This document shows, piece by piece, positions 1 to 9,016 of a stretch of 38,982 nt of DNA; the stretch's first letter is position 1; the number at the start of each line of letters is the position of its first letter. The notes beneath the pieces are model-generated. The model worked only from the letters and a program-made list of their open reading frames with translations, did no database searches and was not told where the DNA came from. Both the position numbers and the translations under genes were made by a program. The stretch is taken from contig JAFVBF010000081.1 of the NCBI GenBank assembly GCA_017480145.1, positions 1-38,982 on the forward strand, given 5' to 3'. Source of the DNA: Bacteroidales bacterium. GTDB lineage: Bacteria; Bacteroidota; Bacteroidia; Bacteroidales; P3.

Positions 1-600
1 ATAGACTTGGCTACGGCACGAAGGCAGTTGTCATCTTCTCTATCCGAAATCCACGTCATTGCCGTGAAGGGCGAATGCAAAGAGGTCTTGTTTGTATGTC
101 AGCAGGCGCATGGGAATGATGCCGTCGAAATCCACTGTATCAACATTGACGAACCACGGAATCCCGAACAAGCCATGGCACAGACATTCAGGTTTACTCA
201 AGAAGAGGAATCTGATGCCGTCCCAGTATTCTGCCAGTCGGTGAAACAATACATCTACGAACCCCATGCCGCATTGATGAAAGCCGGGCCCTTCGGCCTG
301 ATGTGTCAAAAATATCATGTGGAGAAATTGGACCGCAACACACATTTGTACACTTCGGCAGATTTGATTGCGGAGTTTCCCGGACGCATCTTTGAGGTCA
401 TAAATCCTATTTTGCTAAATTCCAAATCGACACATGCAGCCATCCCGGATGGGAAGGCTCACGTCGTCTGCCGAAATTATCCCGTGGATGCCGAGGCACT
501 CCAGAGACAGCTTAAGCTTAAGGAAGGTGGCAGGCTATTCGTGTTGGCCACCACTATAGCGACACGGAAAACGGGGCTGCTGTGTCGGCGTGTAGAGTAG
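1..600 (+). CDS. Class I SAM-dependent methyltransferase, C-terminal part, with THUMP-like domain (5' partial)
   Basis: The reading frame is already open at base 1, so the gene starts outside the window and only about 199 C-terminal residues are seen. The catalytic SAM-binding fold must lie upstream; what is visible is the end of that domain (YEPHAALMKAG, then RNTHLYTS) followed by a roughly 75-residue C-terminal domain starting near FPGRIFEV and containing the run RQLKLKEGGRLFVLATT. That order matches the THUMP-like domain at the end of a conserved Bacteroidetes methyltransferase family, by recall of the family. The substrate is not known to me; an RNA target would be a guess. The gene ends 34 bases before a promoter, so it is probably not cotranscribed with sufC. 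No clear terminator hairpin is seen after it. Confidence 0.75.
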   Translation: MDLATARRQLSSSLSEIHVIAVKGECKEVLFVCQQAHGNDAVEIHCINIDEPRNPEQAMAQTFRFTQEEESDAVPVFCQSVKQYIYEPHAALMKAGPFGLMCQKYHVEKLDRNTHLYTSADLIAEFPGRIFEVINPILLNSKSTHAAIPDGKAHVVCRNYPVDAEALQRQLKLKEGGRLFVLATTIATRKTGLLCRRVE

Positions 601-633
601 TTGTCCCCCACTCCACCTGCCAGAATGGTTATT

Positions 634-664
634 TTTGGAAGGAGCAAAAAAAAAGGTATCTTTG
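634..664 (+). promoter_or_regulatory. Bacteroidetes-type promoter for the sufC operon
   Basis: TTTG at 634-637 is followed after 19 bases by TATCTTTG at 657-664. This fits the Bacteroidetes sigma-ABfr pattern (TTTG / 19-21 bases / TAnnTTTG). Transcription would begin near 671, giving sufC a leader of about 115 bases. Confidence 0.8.
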
Positions 665-787
665 CGGGGGTAAGGTCTTTGTAATCCTTGCTCCTGCAAA
701 CAGGATAACAAATAATCATATTGATAGTTAGGAGGAATGTCTCCCCTCAAACGGGCAGTCGTTCCTATTGTAATTATTCATAATATT

Positions 788-1546
788 ATGGCTTTATTGA
801 CAATAAGAAATCTTCATGCCTCAATCGGCGACAAGGAAATATTGAAAGGGGTTGATTTGGAAATCAATCGCGGCGAGGTACACTCCATCATGGGCCCCAA
901 TGGCAACGGAAAGAGTACCCTGGCGGGTGTGATTGCGGGCAATCCAAAGTACACGGTGACAGAGGGTGAAGTGATTTACGATGGTAAAAACATATTGGAA
1001 ATGCCGGTGGACGTTCGTGCATCCGAAGGAATCTTCTTGGGATTTCAATATCCTGTGGAGATTCCGGGTGTCAGCATCACCAACTTTATGCGCACGGCAG
1101 TCAACGAGCAACGAAAATACCGTGGACTCAATCCATTGAGCGGCAGCGAGTTCCTAAAACTCATGGAAGAGAAGAAAAAAGTGGTGGAAATGACCACTAC
1201 GTTAGCCAATCGGTCGGTGAACGAAGGCTTCAGCGGGGGGGAGAAGAAGAAAAATGAGATTTTCCAGATGGCAATGCTTAACCCCACGCTGTCCATTTTA
1301 GATGAGACAGACTCGGGGCTCGACATCGATGCCTTGCGCATCGTGGCCTCGGGCGTTAACCAATTGAGAACTCCCGACAATGCCACTATCGTAATTACCC
1401 ATTATCAACGTCTGTTGGATTATATCGTGCCGGACTTCGTGCATATCCTCTACGAAGGACGTATTGTGAAGACGGGGGACAAGGAACTGGCCCTGAAACT
1501 GGAGAAAGAGGGCTACGACTGGATTCGCAAGGAACAGGAATCATAA
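788..1546 (+). CDS. sufC: Fe-S cluster assembly ATPase SufC
   Basis: SufC is the cytoplasmic ABC-type ATPase of the SUF iron-sulfur cluster scaffold, where it works with SufB and SufD. The 252-residue product has Walker [10 protein letters not shown] (residues 36-44), the SufC-type signature [11 protein letters not shown] and Walker [13 protein letters not shown], and ends with a typical SufC tail. The start at 788 ([10 protein letters not shown]) matches the family N-terminus. An in-frame ATG at 737 has an AGGAGG only one base upstream, which is too close to serve it, and would add 17 residues unlike the family. The gene has its own promoter and lies 12 bases before sufD. sufB, which commonly precedes sufC in Bacteroidetes, is not next to it. 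Confidence 0.95.
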   Translation: MALLTIRNLHASIGDKEILKGVDLEINRGEVHSIMGPNGNGKSTLAGVIAGNPKYTVTEGEVIYDGKNILEMPVDVRASEGIFLGFQYPVEIPGVSITNFMRTAVNEQRKYRGLNPLSGSEFLKLMEEKKKVVEMTTTLANRSVNEGFSGGEKKKNEIFQMAMLNPTLSILDETDSGLDIDALRIVASGVNQLRTPDNATIVITHYQRLLDYIVPDFVHILYEGRIVKTGDKELALKLEKEGYDWIRKEQES

Positions 1547-1558
1547 AGCACACCCACT

Positions 1559-2842
1559 ATGGAAACGATGACAGAAAAACTGCTGGAACTCCGTCAGCAG
1601 CTGCGAAAGAACGAAGTGTGGCGTGACGTGGATTTCAGCTCGATGCTGACAGATGACCTGCGTATGCCTTGTGAGGATGAGAGTGGCAAGGGGATGCTGC
1701 ATTGCGAGATGCCCAACCTGGACGCCTACCGCGTGGTGGTGGAGAATGGCTACTGCCGTGAGGGATTGACACGGACTCCGGATGGCGTGGTGATGGGTAG
1801 CCTGCGCTCGGCTCTCAAAGAGTTGCCTCAGCTCGTGGAGAAGACTTTGAACCACTGCGCTGCCGACAATGCCTACAGTCGGCTGAATGCCGATGGCTGG
1901 ACGGATGGTGCATTTGTTTATGTCCCAGCCGGATGCAGGGTTCCTAAGCCCATACAGCTGCTGTCTATACACACGGCAGAGGCTGCGCTGCTATTGCAAA
2001 CACGCAACGTGGTGGTGGCAGAAGAGGGAAGCCATGTCAGCCTGATACATTGCGACGATTCCACCAACCAGCAAGGCTGTTTCGCCAACAATGTGACGGA
2101 ACTTGCTTTGGGACGAAACGCCACTGCAGAACTGTACAAAATGCAGAATCTAAACGATCGCACCGGACTGCTCAACCATACCTATGTTGTCATGGCAGAA
2201 GGGGCACATCTGCTGTCGGTGGGTTTGACACTGAATGGTGGCCACATCAGAAATCATTGCGAGGTGCGCATGACGGGACGCCATTGCGAAACCGGAGTGC
2301 ACGGCCTTTATCTGAACGACCGCAGCCAGCAGGTGGACAACTATGTGTATGTCGAGCACCAGCAACCCGAATGCCATAGCTACGAGTTGTTTAAGGGCAT
2401 TTTGGACGATGCTGCACGAGGCACATTCAACGGACACGTGCTGGTGGAAGAGGGCGCCACGAAGACGGAAGCGTATCAGACCAATAAAAACATCCTGCTC
2501 ACAGACAAGGCCACCATCTATACGAAGCCTTTTTTGGAAATTTACAACGATGATGTGAAGTGTTCGCATGGCAGCACCATAGGCCAGATTGACGAGGCAG
2601 CAATGTTCTATATGCGCAGCCGCGGCATCAGCGAGCGTTCTGCACGCACGTTGTTGCTCTATGCCTTTTGCGACGAGGTGGTGGAGAAAATCGCCTATGC
2701 CCCGCTGCGCGAGCGAATGACAGACATCATCAAGCAACGCCTACATGGCGAACTTACGGTGTGTTCAGACTGTGTGCTGGGCTGCGCCAAGCCCTGTGGA
2801 TGTTCTGATGGCGAATTTGAGATTGATGCCTCGAAACTGTAA
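1559..2842 (+). CDS. sufD: Fe-S cluster assembly protein SufD
   Basis: SufD is the non-catalytic beta-helix scaffold partner in the SufBC2D complex. The 427-residue product has the family's long right-handed beta-helix region (VNENGYCREG-like N-terminal part, then EGSHVSLIHCDD, AEGAHLLSVGL, VEEGATKTEAYQTN, CSHGSTIGQID) and the usual C-terminal helix (RSARTLLLYAFCDEVVEKI). The C-terminus carries a cysteine cluster: C402, C405, C409, C413 and C415. I recall short cysteine-rich tails in other Bacteroides SufD proteins, so this may be a lineage trait. It lies 12 bases after sufC and 9 bases before the next gene, so one transcript is likely. SufB was considered and is less likely because of length and sequence. 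Confidence 0.9.
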   Translation: METMTEKLLELRQQLRKNEVWRDVDFSSMLTDDLRMPCEDESGKGMLHCEMPNLDAYRVVVENGYCREGLTRTPDGVVMGSLRSALKELPQLVEKTLNHCAADNAYSRLNADGWTDGAFVYVPAGCRVPKPIQLLSIHTAEAALLLQTRNVVVAEEGSHVSLIHCDDSTNQQGCFANNVTELALGRNATAELYKMQNLNDRTGLLNHTYVVMAEGAHLLSVGLTLNGGHIRNHCEVRMTGRHCETGVHGLYLNDRSQQVDNYVYVEHQQPECHSYELFKGILDDAARGTFNGHVLVEEGATKTEAYQTNKNILLTDKATIYTKPFLEIYNDDVKCSHGSTIGQIDEAAMFYMRSRGISERSARTLLLYAFCDEVVEKIAYAPLRERMTDIIKQRLHGELTVCSDCVLGCAKPCGCSDGEFEIDASKL

Positions 2843-2851
2843 TCCCCACAC

Positions 2852-4759
2852 ATGGCAGCATTGGCAATAAGTCAAACGCAGCAATCGTGCAGGGCTCGCT
2901 CCGTGTTGTGGCACTGGGGCCTTTGTTTCCTACTACTGGCTGTCTCGCTGCCTGCACATGGGCAGAAGTCTTGTGGCACGGCGCTAAAGGGCATTGACCA
3001 CAAGCGCTATGAAGAGGCTGTGGCAGCCTATGAGCAGAAGGACTATGACCGCTGTGGCCAGCAGATGTTCAAACTTGCCAAGCGGTACCCTCGTTCGGCC
3101 GATGTGCAGTTCTACGCCGGACTGCTGTCTGTGCAACGCGACAACGGGGCTGCCATACGGAAGTATTTCGGCAGGGTATTGAGCATCTGTCCCGACTATC
3201 CCGATGCAAGGGTATTCCTCTATGACGGAATTATCCGCTACAGCGATGAGGACTACGAAGGGGCCGAAGCCAGTCTGCAACGTTTTTTTGACTCTGTAAA
3301 CCGCGACGAACGACCTTCCTACATGGTGCACTATATGGAGGCTTCCAACTATTTGTATTGGTCGCAGTTCTTGTCTGAGGCACAGCGTCACAAGGTGCCT
3401 TTCGCTCCCCGCTTGATGATGGGTGCTTCGTCGTCCCACGATGAGCTGATGCCCTATGTGACAGCCGATGGACAGGAGATATATTATGTGCGCTATCTGC
3501 CCGAAGAACAGGGCGCCACGTTCTATCATCGGGAGTTGGAAAGGAAGATTCCGCAACTGTGTATGAGCCGGTGGAAAGACACCAGTTATAGCGCCGGGAC
3601 ACCGCTGCCAACACCGTTCAACACGCACGAGAGCGAAGGAGGCGTCACGCTTACCGCCGATGGCAGAACGCTCTACCTATCGGCCATGACGCGTACGCAT
3701 AGGGGCTACGCCAACTATGATATATATAGTGCCACGCTGAAGGATGGACATTGGGGTGCGCTGGAGCCGGCAGGCAAGGCTATCAATAGCGAGACCACGT
3801 GGGATGCACAGCCCAGCGTTACCGCCGATGGCCAGTATATATATTTCGCCTCCAACCGCCCTGGCGGACAGGGGGGGATTGACATCTGGCGTTGTCGTCG
3901 ACTGCCCAATGGAGACTGGAGCCGTGCCGAGAATCTGGGGCCGACGGTGAATACGCCAGGCAACGAGAAGTGCCCTTTCATTCATGCTGACGGGCATACG
4001 CTCTATTTCGCCTCCAACGGATGGCAAGGCTTTGGGGGGTATGATATGTATTTTATCAATCTGGACGACAAGGCGGCCAGCATCCCTACCAATATGGGCC
4101 TGCCCATCAATGGGGAGAAGGACGATGTCTGCATGGGCGTCACGTCCGATGGCAGACGGGCTTATTATGCCGGACGCCATCCCGAACGAGGCTTGGGCGG
4201 GACCGACATTATAGAGTTTGACCTATATCCCGCCGCACAACCGGAGCCCATGCAGTGCTGTGTGGGGCATGTTGCCTCTGCCGATGGCAAGCCGCTGGCA
4301 GCGCAGTTGCACGTGAGCCGAGGAGCCACACCGGCAGCCTGTTATCTTACGGATAGCGCTGATGGGCGCTTTGCCGCCATGCTTTCCCTTCAGGCCAGCA
4401 ATCTTGTGTGGGTCACCTGTGAGGGATACCTGCCTTGGGCATCCGTAGGCACTTGGCATACCATGGGGGGCATACCGGAGCGCATTGTGCTGCGGTCGGC
4501 GAAGGTGGGGGCACGTCAGCCGTTGCCTTTCGCTGTCGAAGGTGGGAAGCTGACCCCCGACCAGCAGCGACTCATGGACTGCTATGTTGAGTTCTTGCTG
4601 GAGCATCCCATGACCAATGTGCGCATCGAGGCTCCTCACCAGTCTTCTGCCAAGGCTATCTATGACTATCTGCTGACACGTAGTCTGCGGCCTTCGCGGC
4701 TGGATTATCGCGGCGGGGGCGACGTGGCAGAAACCCGTATCGTCATCACACAGAAATAA
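2852..4759 (+). CDS. PorE-like periplasmic protein: TPR, PD40 beta-propeller, regulatory-like domain and degenerate OmpA-like end
   Basis: The 635-residue product has an N-terminal signal peptide (hydrophobic GLCFLLLAVSLPAHG, cleavage near residue 37), TPR-like helices (about 50-150), a WD40-like PD40 propeller (about 195-455, with repeated TADGQ..YY and ADGRTLYLS/ADGHTLYFAS blades), a carboxypeptidase-regulatory-like beta domain (about 468-550) and an OmpA-like ending (about 558-635). This order is that of PorE, the T9SS subunit proposed to bind peptidoglycan. The OmpA-like part is short: it keeps the start (GGKLTPDQQRLMDCYVEFL) and the end (YDYLLTRSLRPSRLDYRG) but lacks the GHTD...LSxxRA stretch that carries the peptidoglycan-contacting residues. 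It may be a paralog rather than PorE itself. It sits 9 bases after sufD and 9 before an ABC exporter, inside one operon. Confidence 0.7.
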   Translation: MAALAISQTQQSCRARSVLWHWGLCFLLLAVSLPAHGQKSCGTALKGIDHKRYEEAVAAYEQKDYDRCGQQMFKLAKRYPRSADVQFYAGLLSVQRDNGAAIRKYFGRVLSICPDYPDARVFLYDGIIRYSDEDYEGAEASLQRFFDSVNRDERPSYMVHYMEASNYLYWSQFLSEAQRHKVPFAPRLMMGASSSHDELMPYVTADGQEIYYVRYLPEEQGATFYHRELERKIPQLCMSRWKDTSYSAGTPLPTPFNTHESEGGVTLTADGRTLYLSAMTRTHRGYANYDIYSATLKDGHWGALEPAGKAINSETTWDAQPSVTADGQYIYFASNRPGGQGGIDIWRCRRLPNGDWSRAENLGPTVNTPGNEKCPFIHADGHTLYFASNGWQGFGGYDMYFINLDDKAASIPTNMGLPINGEKDDVCMGVTSDGRRAYYAGRHPERGLGGTDIIEFDLYPAAQPEPMQCCVGHVASADGKPLAAQLHVSRGATPAACYLTDSADGRFAAMLSLQASNLVWVTCEGYLPWASVGTWHTMGGIPERIVLRSAKVGARQPLPFAVEGGKLTPDQQRLMDCYVEFLLEHPMTNVRIEAPHQSSAKAIYDYLLTRSLRPSRLDYRGGGDVAETRIVITQK

Positions 4760-4768
4760 CCTCACACC

Positions 4769-6598
4769 ATGAAACCCATCTGGCGCGTATTGCGATACAT
4801 CAAATATTTCCCAGGCCGGCTGGCTCTGTACATTGGTTTCAACCTGTTGCACGTGCTGTTTAACCTCTCGTCATTCGTGCTGATCATTCCATTCTTGGAA
4901 CTGATGTTCGGCATGACGCCGCCGCCTGCCGAAATGCCAGTGATAGAGTTCAGCCAGCAGTCATTGACGGATTATATGCTGTGGCACCTCTATGCCCTTA
5001 AAGACAGCCTCGGTCTGTGGAACTGCCTCCTCATTGTATCTGCGGCCTATTTGGCCTTCGCACTGCTCTCCAATGTGTTTCGCTATCTGGCGCAGTTCCA
5101 TGTGGCTCCCATTCGCAACGGCATCGTACAGCGGCTGCGCGATGATGTGTATCAGAAAATCACAATTCTCCCGGTATCCTATTTCAATGCCCAGCGGCGT
5201 GGCGACATCATCAGCCGTATGAGCAACGACCTGGCAGACATTGAGTGGAGCGTGATCACTACCATCACGGCTATAGCCAAGGAGCCAATCAACATCATTG
5301 TCTTCACACTTACCCTTATTGTTATCAGCCCCAAACTTTTCCTATGCATGATAGTCATCGCTCCTTTGGCGCTTTTGCTGGTCAATAAGATTGGTCAGAG
5401 TTTGAAGCGAAATGCAACCAAAGGGCAGGCTACGCTGGGAGGGCTCTTCTCAGTCCTGGAGGAGAGCATAGGGGGCATACGGACCATCAAGGCCTATGGC
5501 CGCGAGCAAGACCGACAGGCACTCTTTGAGCAAGACAATAAAGAGTATACCCGCCGTATGATGCGCATCGCATGGCGGCGCGAACTGAGCGGGCCTTTGT
5601 CCGAAATTTTGGCCACCATCGCCCTTGTGGCCATCCTTATCATTGGAGGCAGCCTGGTCATTGGGGGCGAACTGCAGTCCTCCGTGTTCATCTTCTTCGT
5701 CATCATTTTCTTGCGCTTGGTGCCGCCTGTCAATTCCATCATCAAGGCCTACAATAATATGCAGAAAGGCAATGCTTCCGCTGCACGTTTTTTTCAGATA
5801 CTCGATGCCGATGAGAAAATCACGCAGCGTCCCGATGCGATAGTGGTCAGTGAATTCTGTCGTCAGATAGAGTATCGCGATGTTAGTTTTTCCTACTCAG
5901 ATGAACCTAATACGGCCCCAGTCTATGTGTTGCGCCATATTGACCTGACAATTCCCAAAGGACGTAGTGTGGCTCTGGTAGGTCCTTCGGGAGCGGGCAA
6001 GACCACGCTGGCCGACCTGTTGCCCCGTTTTTACGACTGCACGGAGGGCGAGATAGCGATTGACGGACATCCGCTGCCAGAGCTCAACATCAATTCGTTA
6101 CGGTCTCTCTTCGGCGAGGTTTCACAAAATTGTATCTTGTTCAATGACACCGTGGCCAATAACATTGCTTTCGGACGCACCGACATTCCCCGCGAGCGTA
6201 TTGTTCGGGCAGCACGGCTGGCACATGCCGACGAGTTTATCTGCCAGATGCCGCAGGGCTACGACACCCCAATAGGCGATAGGGGCACGATGCTCTCGGG
6301 AGGGCAGCGGCAGCGTCTCAGCATTGCCCGAGCTTTGCTCAAAGACCCGCCCATACTCATTCTTGACGAAGCGACATCGGCACTTGATGCCGAGTCGGAG
6401 TACCTTGTGCAGCAGGCTCTTGACAGCCTCAAGGAAGGACGCACCACCTTGATCATAGCCCATCGCCTTGCCACCATCCAAAATGCCGACGAGATTGTCG
6501 TTCTGGATAAAGGCCAGATTGTAGAACGCGGCACCCACGAAAGCCTTCTCGCTGCCGGCGGCCTTTACAAACACCTCGTAGAAATGCAGCAGCTGTAG
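4769..6598 (+). CDS. MsbA-like ABC exporter, fused permease and ATPase
   Basis: The 609-residue product is a half-size ABC exporter. The N-terminal half has about six membrane segments (for example LYIGFNLLHVLFNL, NIIVFTLTLIVISP, LATIALVAILIIGGSLVIG) with the typical NAQRRGDIISRMSND coupling region. The C-terminal ATPase has Walker A GPSGAGKTT near residue 404, signature LSGGQRQRLSIARAL, Walker B ILILDEATSALD and an H-loop IIAHRLATI. In Bacteroidetes this type is often annotated as a lipid A or multidrug exporter; the cargo cannot be read from sequence. It is the last gene of the sufC operon and is followed by a strong hairpin at 6658-6690. Confidence 0.85.
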   Translation: MKPIWRVLRYIKYFPGRLALYIGFNLLHVLFNLSSFVLIIPFLELMFGMTPPPAEMPVIEFSQQSLTDYMLWHLYALKDSLGLWNCLLIVSAAYLAFALLSNVFRYLAQFHVAPIRNGIVQRLRDDVYQKITILPVSYFNAQRRGDIISRMSNDLADIEWSVITTITAIAKEPINIIVFTLTLIVISPKLFLCMIVIAPLALLLVNKIGQSLKRNATKGQATLGGLFSVLEESIGGIRTIKAYGREQDRQALFEQDNKEYTRRMMRIAWRRELSGPLSEILATIALVAILIIGGSLVIGGELQSSVFIFFVIIFLRLVPPVNSIIKAYNNMQKGNASAARFFQILDADEKITQRPDAIVVSEFCRQIEYRDVSFSYSDEPNTAPVYVLRHIDLTIPKGRSVALVGPSGAGKTTLADLLPRFYDCTEGEIAIDGHPLPELNINSLRSLFGEVSQNCILFNDTVANNIAFGRTDIPRERIVRAARLAHADEFICQMPQGYDTPIGDRGTMLSGGQRQRLSIARALLKDPPILILDEATSALDAESEYLVQQALDSLKEGRTTLIIAHRLATIQNADEIVVLDKGQIVERGTHESLLAAGGLYKHLVEMQQL

Positions 6599-6657
6599 CA
6601 ATAGCGCAATTCGCTTGCTGCTTGGATATACACAGTATATACTCTGTGAGTTATAAA

Positions 6658-6690
6658 CGACGGACGTCCCCTGGCTGGGGACGTCCGTCG
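6658..6690. terminator. Perfect 14-bp hairpin between convergent genes
   Basis: The arms 6658-6671 and 6677-6690 (CGACGGACGTCCCC and its complement) pair perfectly around a 5-base loop. There is no long T-run on either side, so its strength as an intrinsic terminator is uncertain. Its place between the ends of the ABC exporter (+) and GH3 (-) genes fits a bidirectional terminator. Confidence 0.7.
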
Positions 6691-6720
6691 CAATGAATGG
6701 TTTCAACACTTGTTGTATGG

Positions 6721-8982
6721 CTACTTCACCTCAACTGTCTCGGTGAGGCGGATGTCTCGGGAAGAATTGGCGATATGAATCTTGTAAGTGCCAGCCTCGA
6801 CAATCCACTGTTGCGAATCTTCGTCATACGAAGATAGGTCGTCAACGCTGAGAGTCATTTTCACCACTTCGCTCTTGCCAGGGTTGAGCAGAGCTGTTTT
6901 GGCGAAGGCTTTGAGCTCCTTGGCGGGTTTGTCCATGCTGGCTCCCGGTGCCGTGACATAGACTTCGACAACTTCTTTTCCCGCCACGCTACCGCTATTG
7001 GAAATATTGACGGAGATATTGATGTTTTTCCCGCTGCGAGCAACCTTGGCATCGGAGTATTGGAATGTGGTGTAACTCAGTCCATAGCCAAATGGGTATG
7101 AGACCTCGATGGCACGGGTGTCGTACCAGCGATAGCCCACATATATACCTTCGTCGTAGCGGGTGAAATCGACATTCTTTTCGCCTACATCTTTGCGACG
7201 GCTGGCCACGGAGACGTTTTCTGTGGTTTGATCGACGGGAAAGTTGACAGTGGCACCATCATCGCTCAATGCCACGGGCCACGTCATGGGCAGTTTGCCC
7301 GACGGATTGGCTTTGCCCGACAGGATGTCGGCCACGCTGTTGCCGCCTTCTTGGCCAGGCTGCCATGCACAGAGAATGGCATCCGGGAGTTCTTTCCAAG
7401 AGGCAGTCTCTATCACACCGCCGATATTGAGCACTACGGCTACTTTCTTGCCTGCGGCATGGAAGGCTCGGCATACATTGACGAGCAAGGAGCGTTCGAC
7501 ATCTGACAAATAAAATTCGCTGCTCTTGCGGTCGTAATACTCGCCCTGAGTGCGTCCCAGCGTGATAATGGCATATTCGGCACGCTGCACCTGAGCGGCG
7601 ATTTCCTGTTCGGTGAGTGGCATCTCGTCGGGGCGGATACGCACCATGTCGGCAAAGCGAGCCGTGACTTTTTCGAGGTTGGCAGCAATGCTCTGTTTCA
7701 CAAAATCCTCATAACGAGCAGCCAGCAGTGGGTCAACACTGTAGCCAGCATTTTGCAGGCCTTCGAGCATGGAGACCGTATAGGCACGTCGCACGTCGCC
7801 TGAACCACTTCCACCAGCAATGAAGTCATAGGAAGCACATCCGAATAGGGCTATCTCCTTCATCCCAGATGCGATAGGCAATGCCTGGCCGTCGTTTTTC
7901 AGCAGCACCATGCCCTCGGTGGCACTTTGGCGCGTCACTTCTGCATGAGCTTTGAGGTCGGGCGTATTGTCATACGTGTGTCCCGCTTGGTTGCGTGGCG
8001 ACTCATAGATGAGTTTCAGCAGCCGTTTCACGCTGGCATCAACATCTTTTTCGTCCAGACGGCCCGCGTTGACCGCATTCACAATGCTGTCCATCTGCCA
8101 CTGCTGTCCCGGCATAAGCAAATCGTTGCCTGCATGAATCTGGTCTTCGGGATGGTCTCCACCATACCAGTCGGTCATTACCGTGCCGTCAAAACCACAC
8201 TCGTCTCGCAGGAAATCAGTGACAAGGTCGCGACGTTCGGACACGCTCACGCCATTAATCTTATTGTAAGAGGTCATTAGCGTCTTAGGATGGCCCTCTT
8301 TCACGGCAAGTTCAAATCCTTTGAGATAAATCTCTCTCAAGGCACGCTGGGACACCTGCACATCGTTTCCCATACGGTTGGTCTCCTGATTGTTGGCAGC
8401 AAAATGCTTAGGGCAGGCGGCCACACCGTTTTTCTGAATGCCACGGATAACGGCTGCTGCCGTTTTGCCCGTCAGAAGGGGGTCTTCGGAATAGTACTCG
8501 AAGTTGCGCCCGTTGAGAGGGTGACGGTGAATATTCATGCCGGGTCCCAGCACTACGTCCACACCGTAATGTATGGCCTCGTCGCCGATGGACTGTCCTA
8601 CATGCTCCACCAACTGTGTGTTCCACGTCGATGACAGCAGTGTGCCGATGGGGAAATGAGTGCAGTAGTAGGTCCCCGGCTCATTTTCGCGTGTGGAATC
8701 AATGTTCACGCCTGCCGGTCCATCCGACAGGATGATGAAGGGAAGCTCCAGCCGCTCGATTGGGCAGGTGGTGCCGGCTGCGCCAGGCACAATGTTCTTC
8801 ATGTCGCCATAGGAGGTCTCGCTCACCCAGCGCCCCTCGTTGCCTGTGCCGACAAGGAGCCGGGCTTTCTCTTCGAGCGTCATCTGCTCCACCAGCCCGT
8901 CAATCTTCTTGTCAAGTTCCGACTTGCAGGCCGTAGCGCACAGCAGTGCCGCGCCAGCCAAAAACAGTAAGGTCTTTTTCAT
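6721..8982 (-). CDS. Glycoside hydrolase family 3 beta-glucosidase, lipoprotein
   Basis: The 753-residue product has a lipoprotein signal peptide (MKKTLLFLAGAALLCATAC, lipidated Cys19) and the GH3 layout. The N-terminal barrel has DGPAGVN, KHFAANNQETNR and the catalytic nucleophile in GTVMTDWYGG (Asp271). The alpha/beta sandwich follows (VVLLKNDGQALPI, LTLGRTQGEYYDR), and the C-terminus is a fibronectin III-like domain (VSYPFGYGLSYTTF, GKEVVEVYV, FAKTALLNPGKSE). Family members remove terminal beta-linked glucose or related sugars; lipidation places it in the periplasm or on the cell surface. It lies 34 bases downstream of the restriction enzyme gene on the same strand, and I see no good TAnnTTTG box in that gap (the nearest is TATCTGTA). 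It may therefore be transcribed from upstream. Confidence 0.93.
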   Translation of the reverse strand: MKKTLLFLAGAALLCATACKSELDKKIDGLVEQMTLEEKARLLVGTGNEGRWVSETSYGDMKNIVPGAAGTTCPIERLELPFIILSDGPAGVNIDSTRENEPGTYYCTHFPIGTLLSSTWNTQLVEHVGQSIGDEAIHYGVDVVLGPGMNIHRHPLNGRNFEYYSEDPLLTGKTAAAVIRGIQKNGVAACPKHFAANNQETNRMGNDVQVSQRALREIYLKGFELAVKEGHPKTLMTSYNKINGVSVSERRDLVTDFLRDECGFDGTVMTDWYGGDHPEDQIHAGNDLLMPGQQWQMDSIVNAVNAGRLDEKDVDASVKRLLKLIYESPRNQAGHTYDNTPDLKAHAEVTRQSATEGMVLLKNDGQALPIASGMKEIALFGCASYDFIAGGSGSGDVRRAYTVSMLEGLQNAGYSVDPLLAARYEDFVKQSIAANLEKVTARFADMVRIRPDEMPLTEQEIAAQVQRAEYAIITLGRTQGEYYDRKSSEFYLSDVERSLLVNVCRAFHAAGKKVAVVLNIGGVIETASWKELPDAILCAWQPGQEGGNSVADILSGKANPSGKLPMTWPVALSDDGATVNFPVDQTTENVSVASRRKDVGEKNVDFTRYDEGIYVGYRWYDTRAIEVSYPFGYGLSYTTFQYSDAKVARSGKNINISVNISNSGSVAGKEVVEVYVTAPGASMDKPAKELKAFAKTALLNPGKSEVVKMTLSVDDLSSYDEDSQQWIVEAGTYKIHIANSSRDIRLTETVEVK

Positions 8983-9016
8983 GTATTTTATGGTTTAGTT
9001 GTTTACAGATATAATA

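Noticed and set aside
737-787. ATG at 737 with AGGAGG as the sufC start
   Set aside because: The AGGAGG is one base from the ATG, too close to be used, and the added 17 residues do not resemble SufC; 788 gives the family N-terminus.
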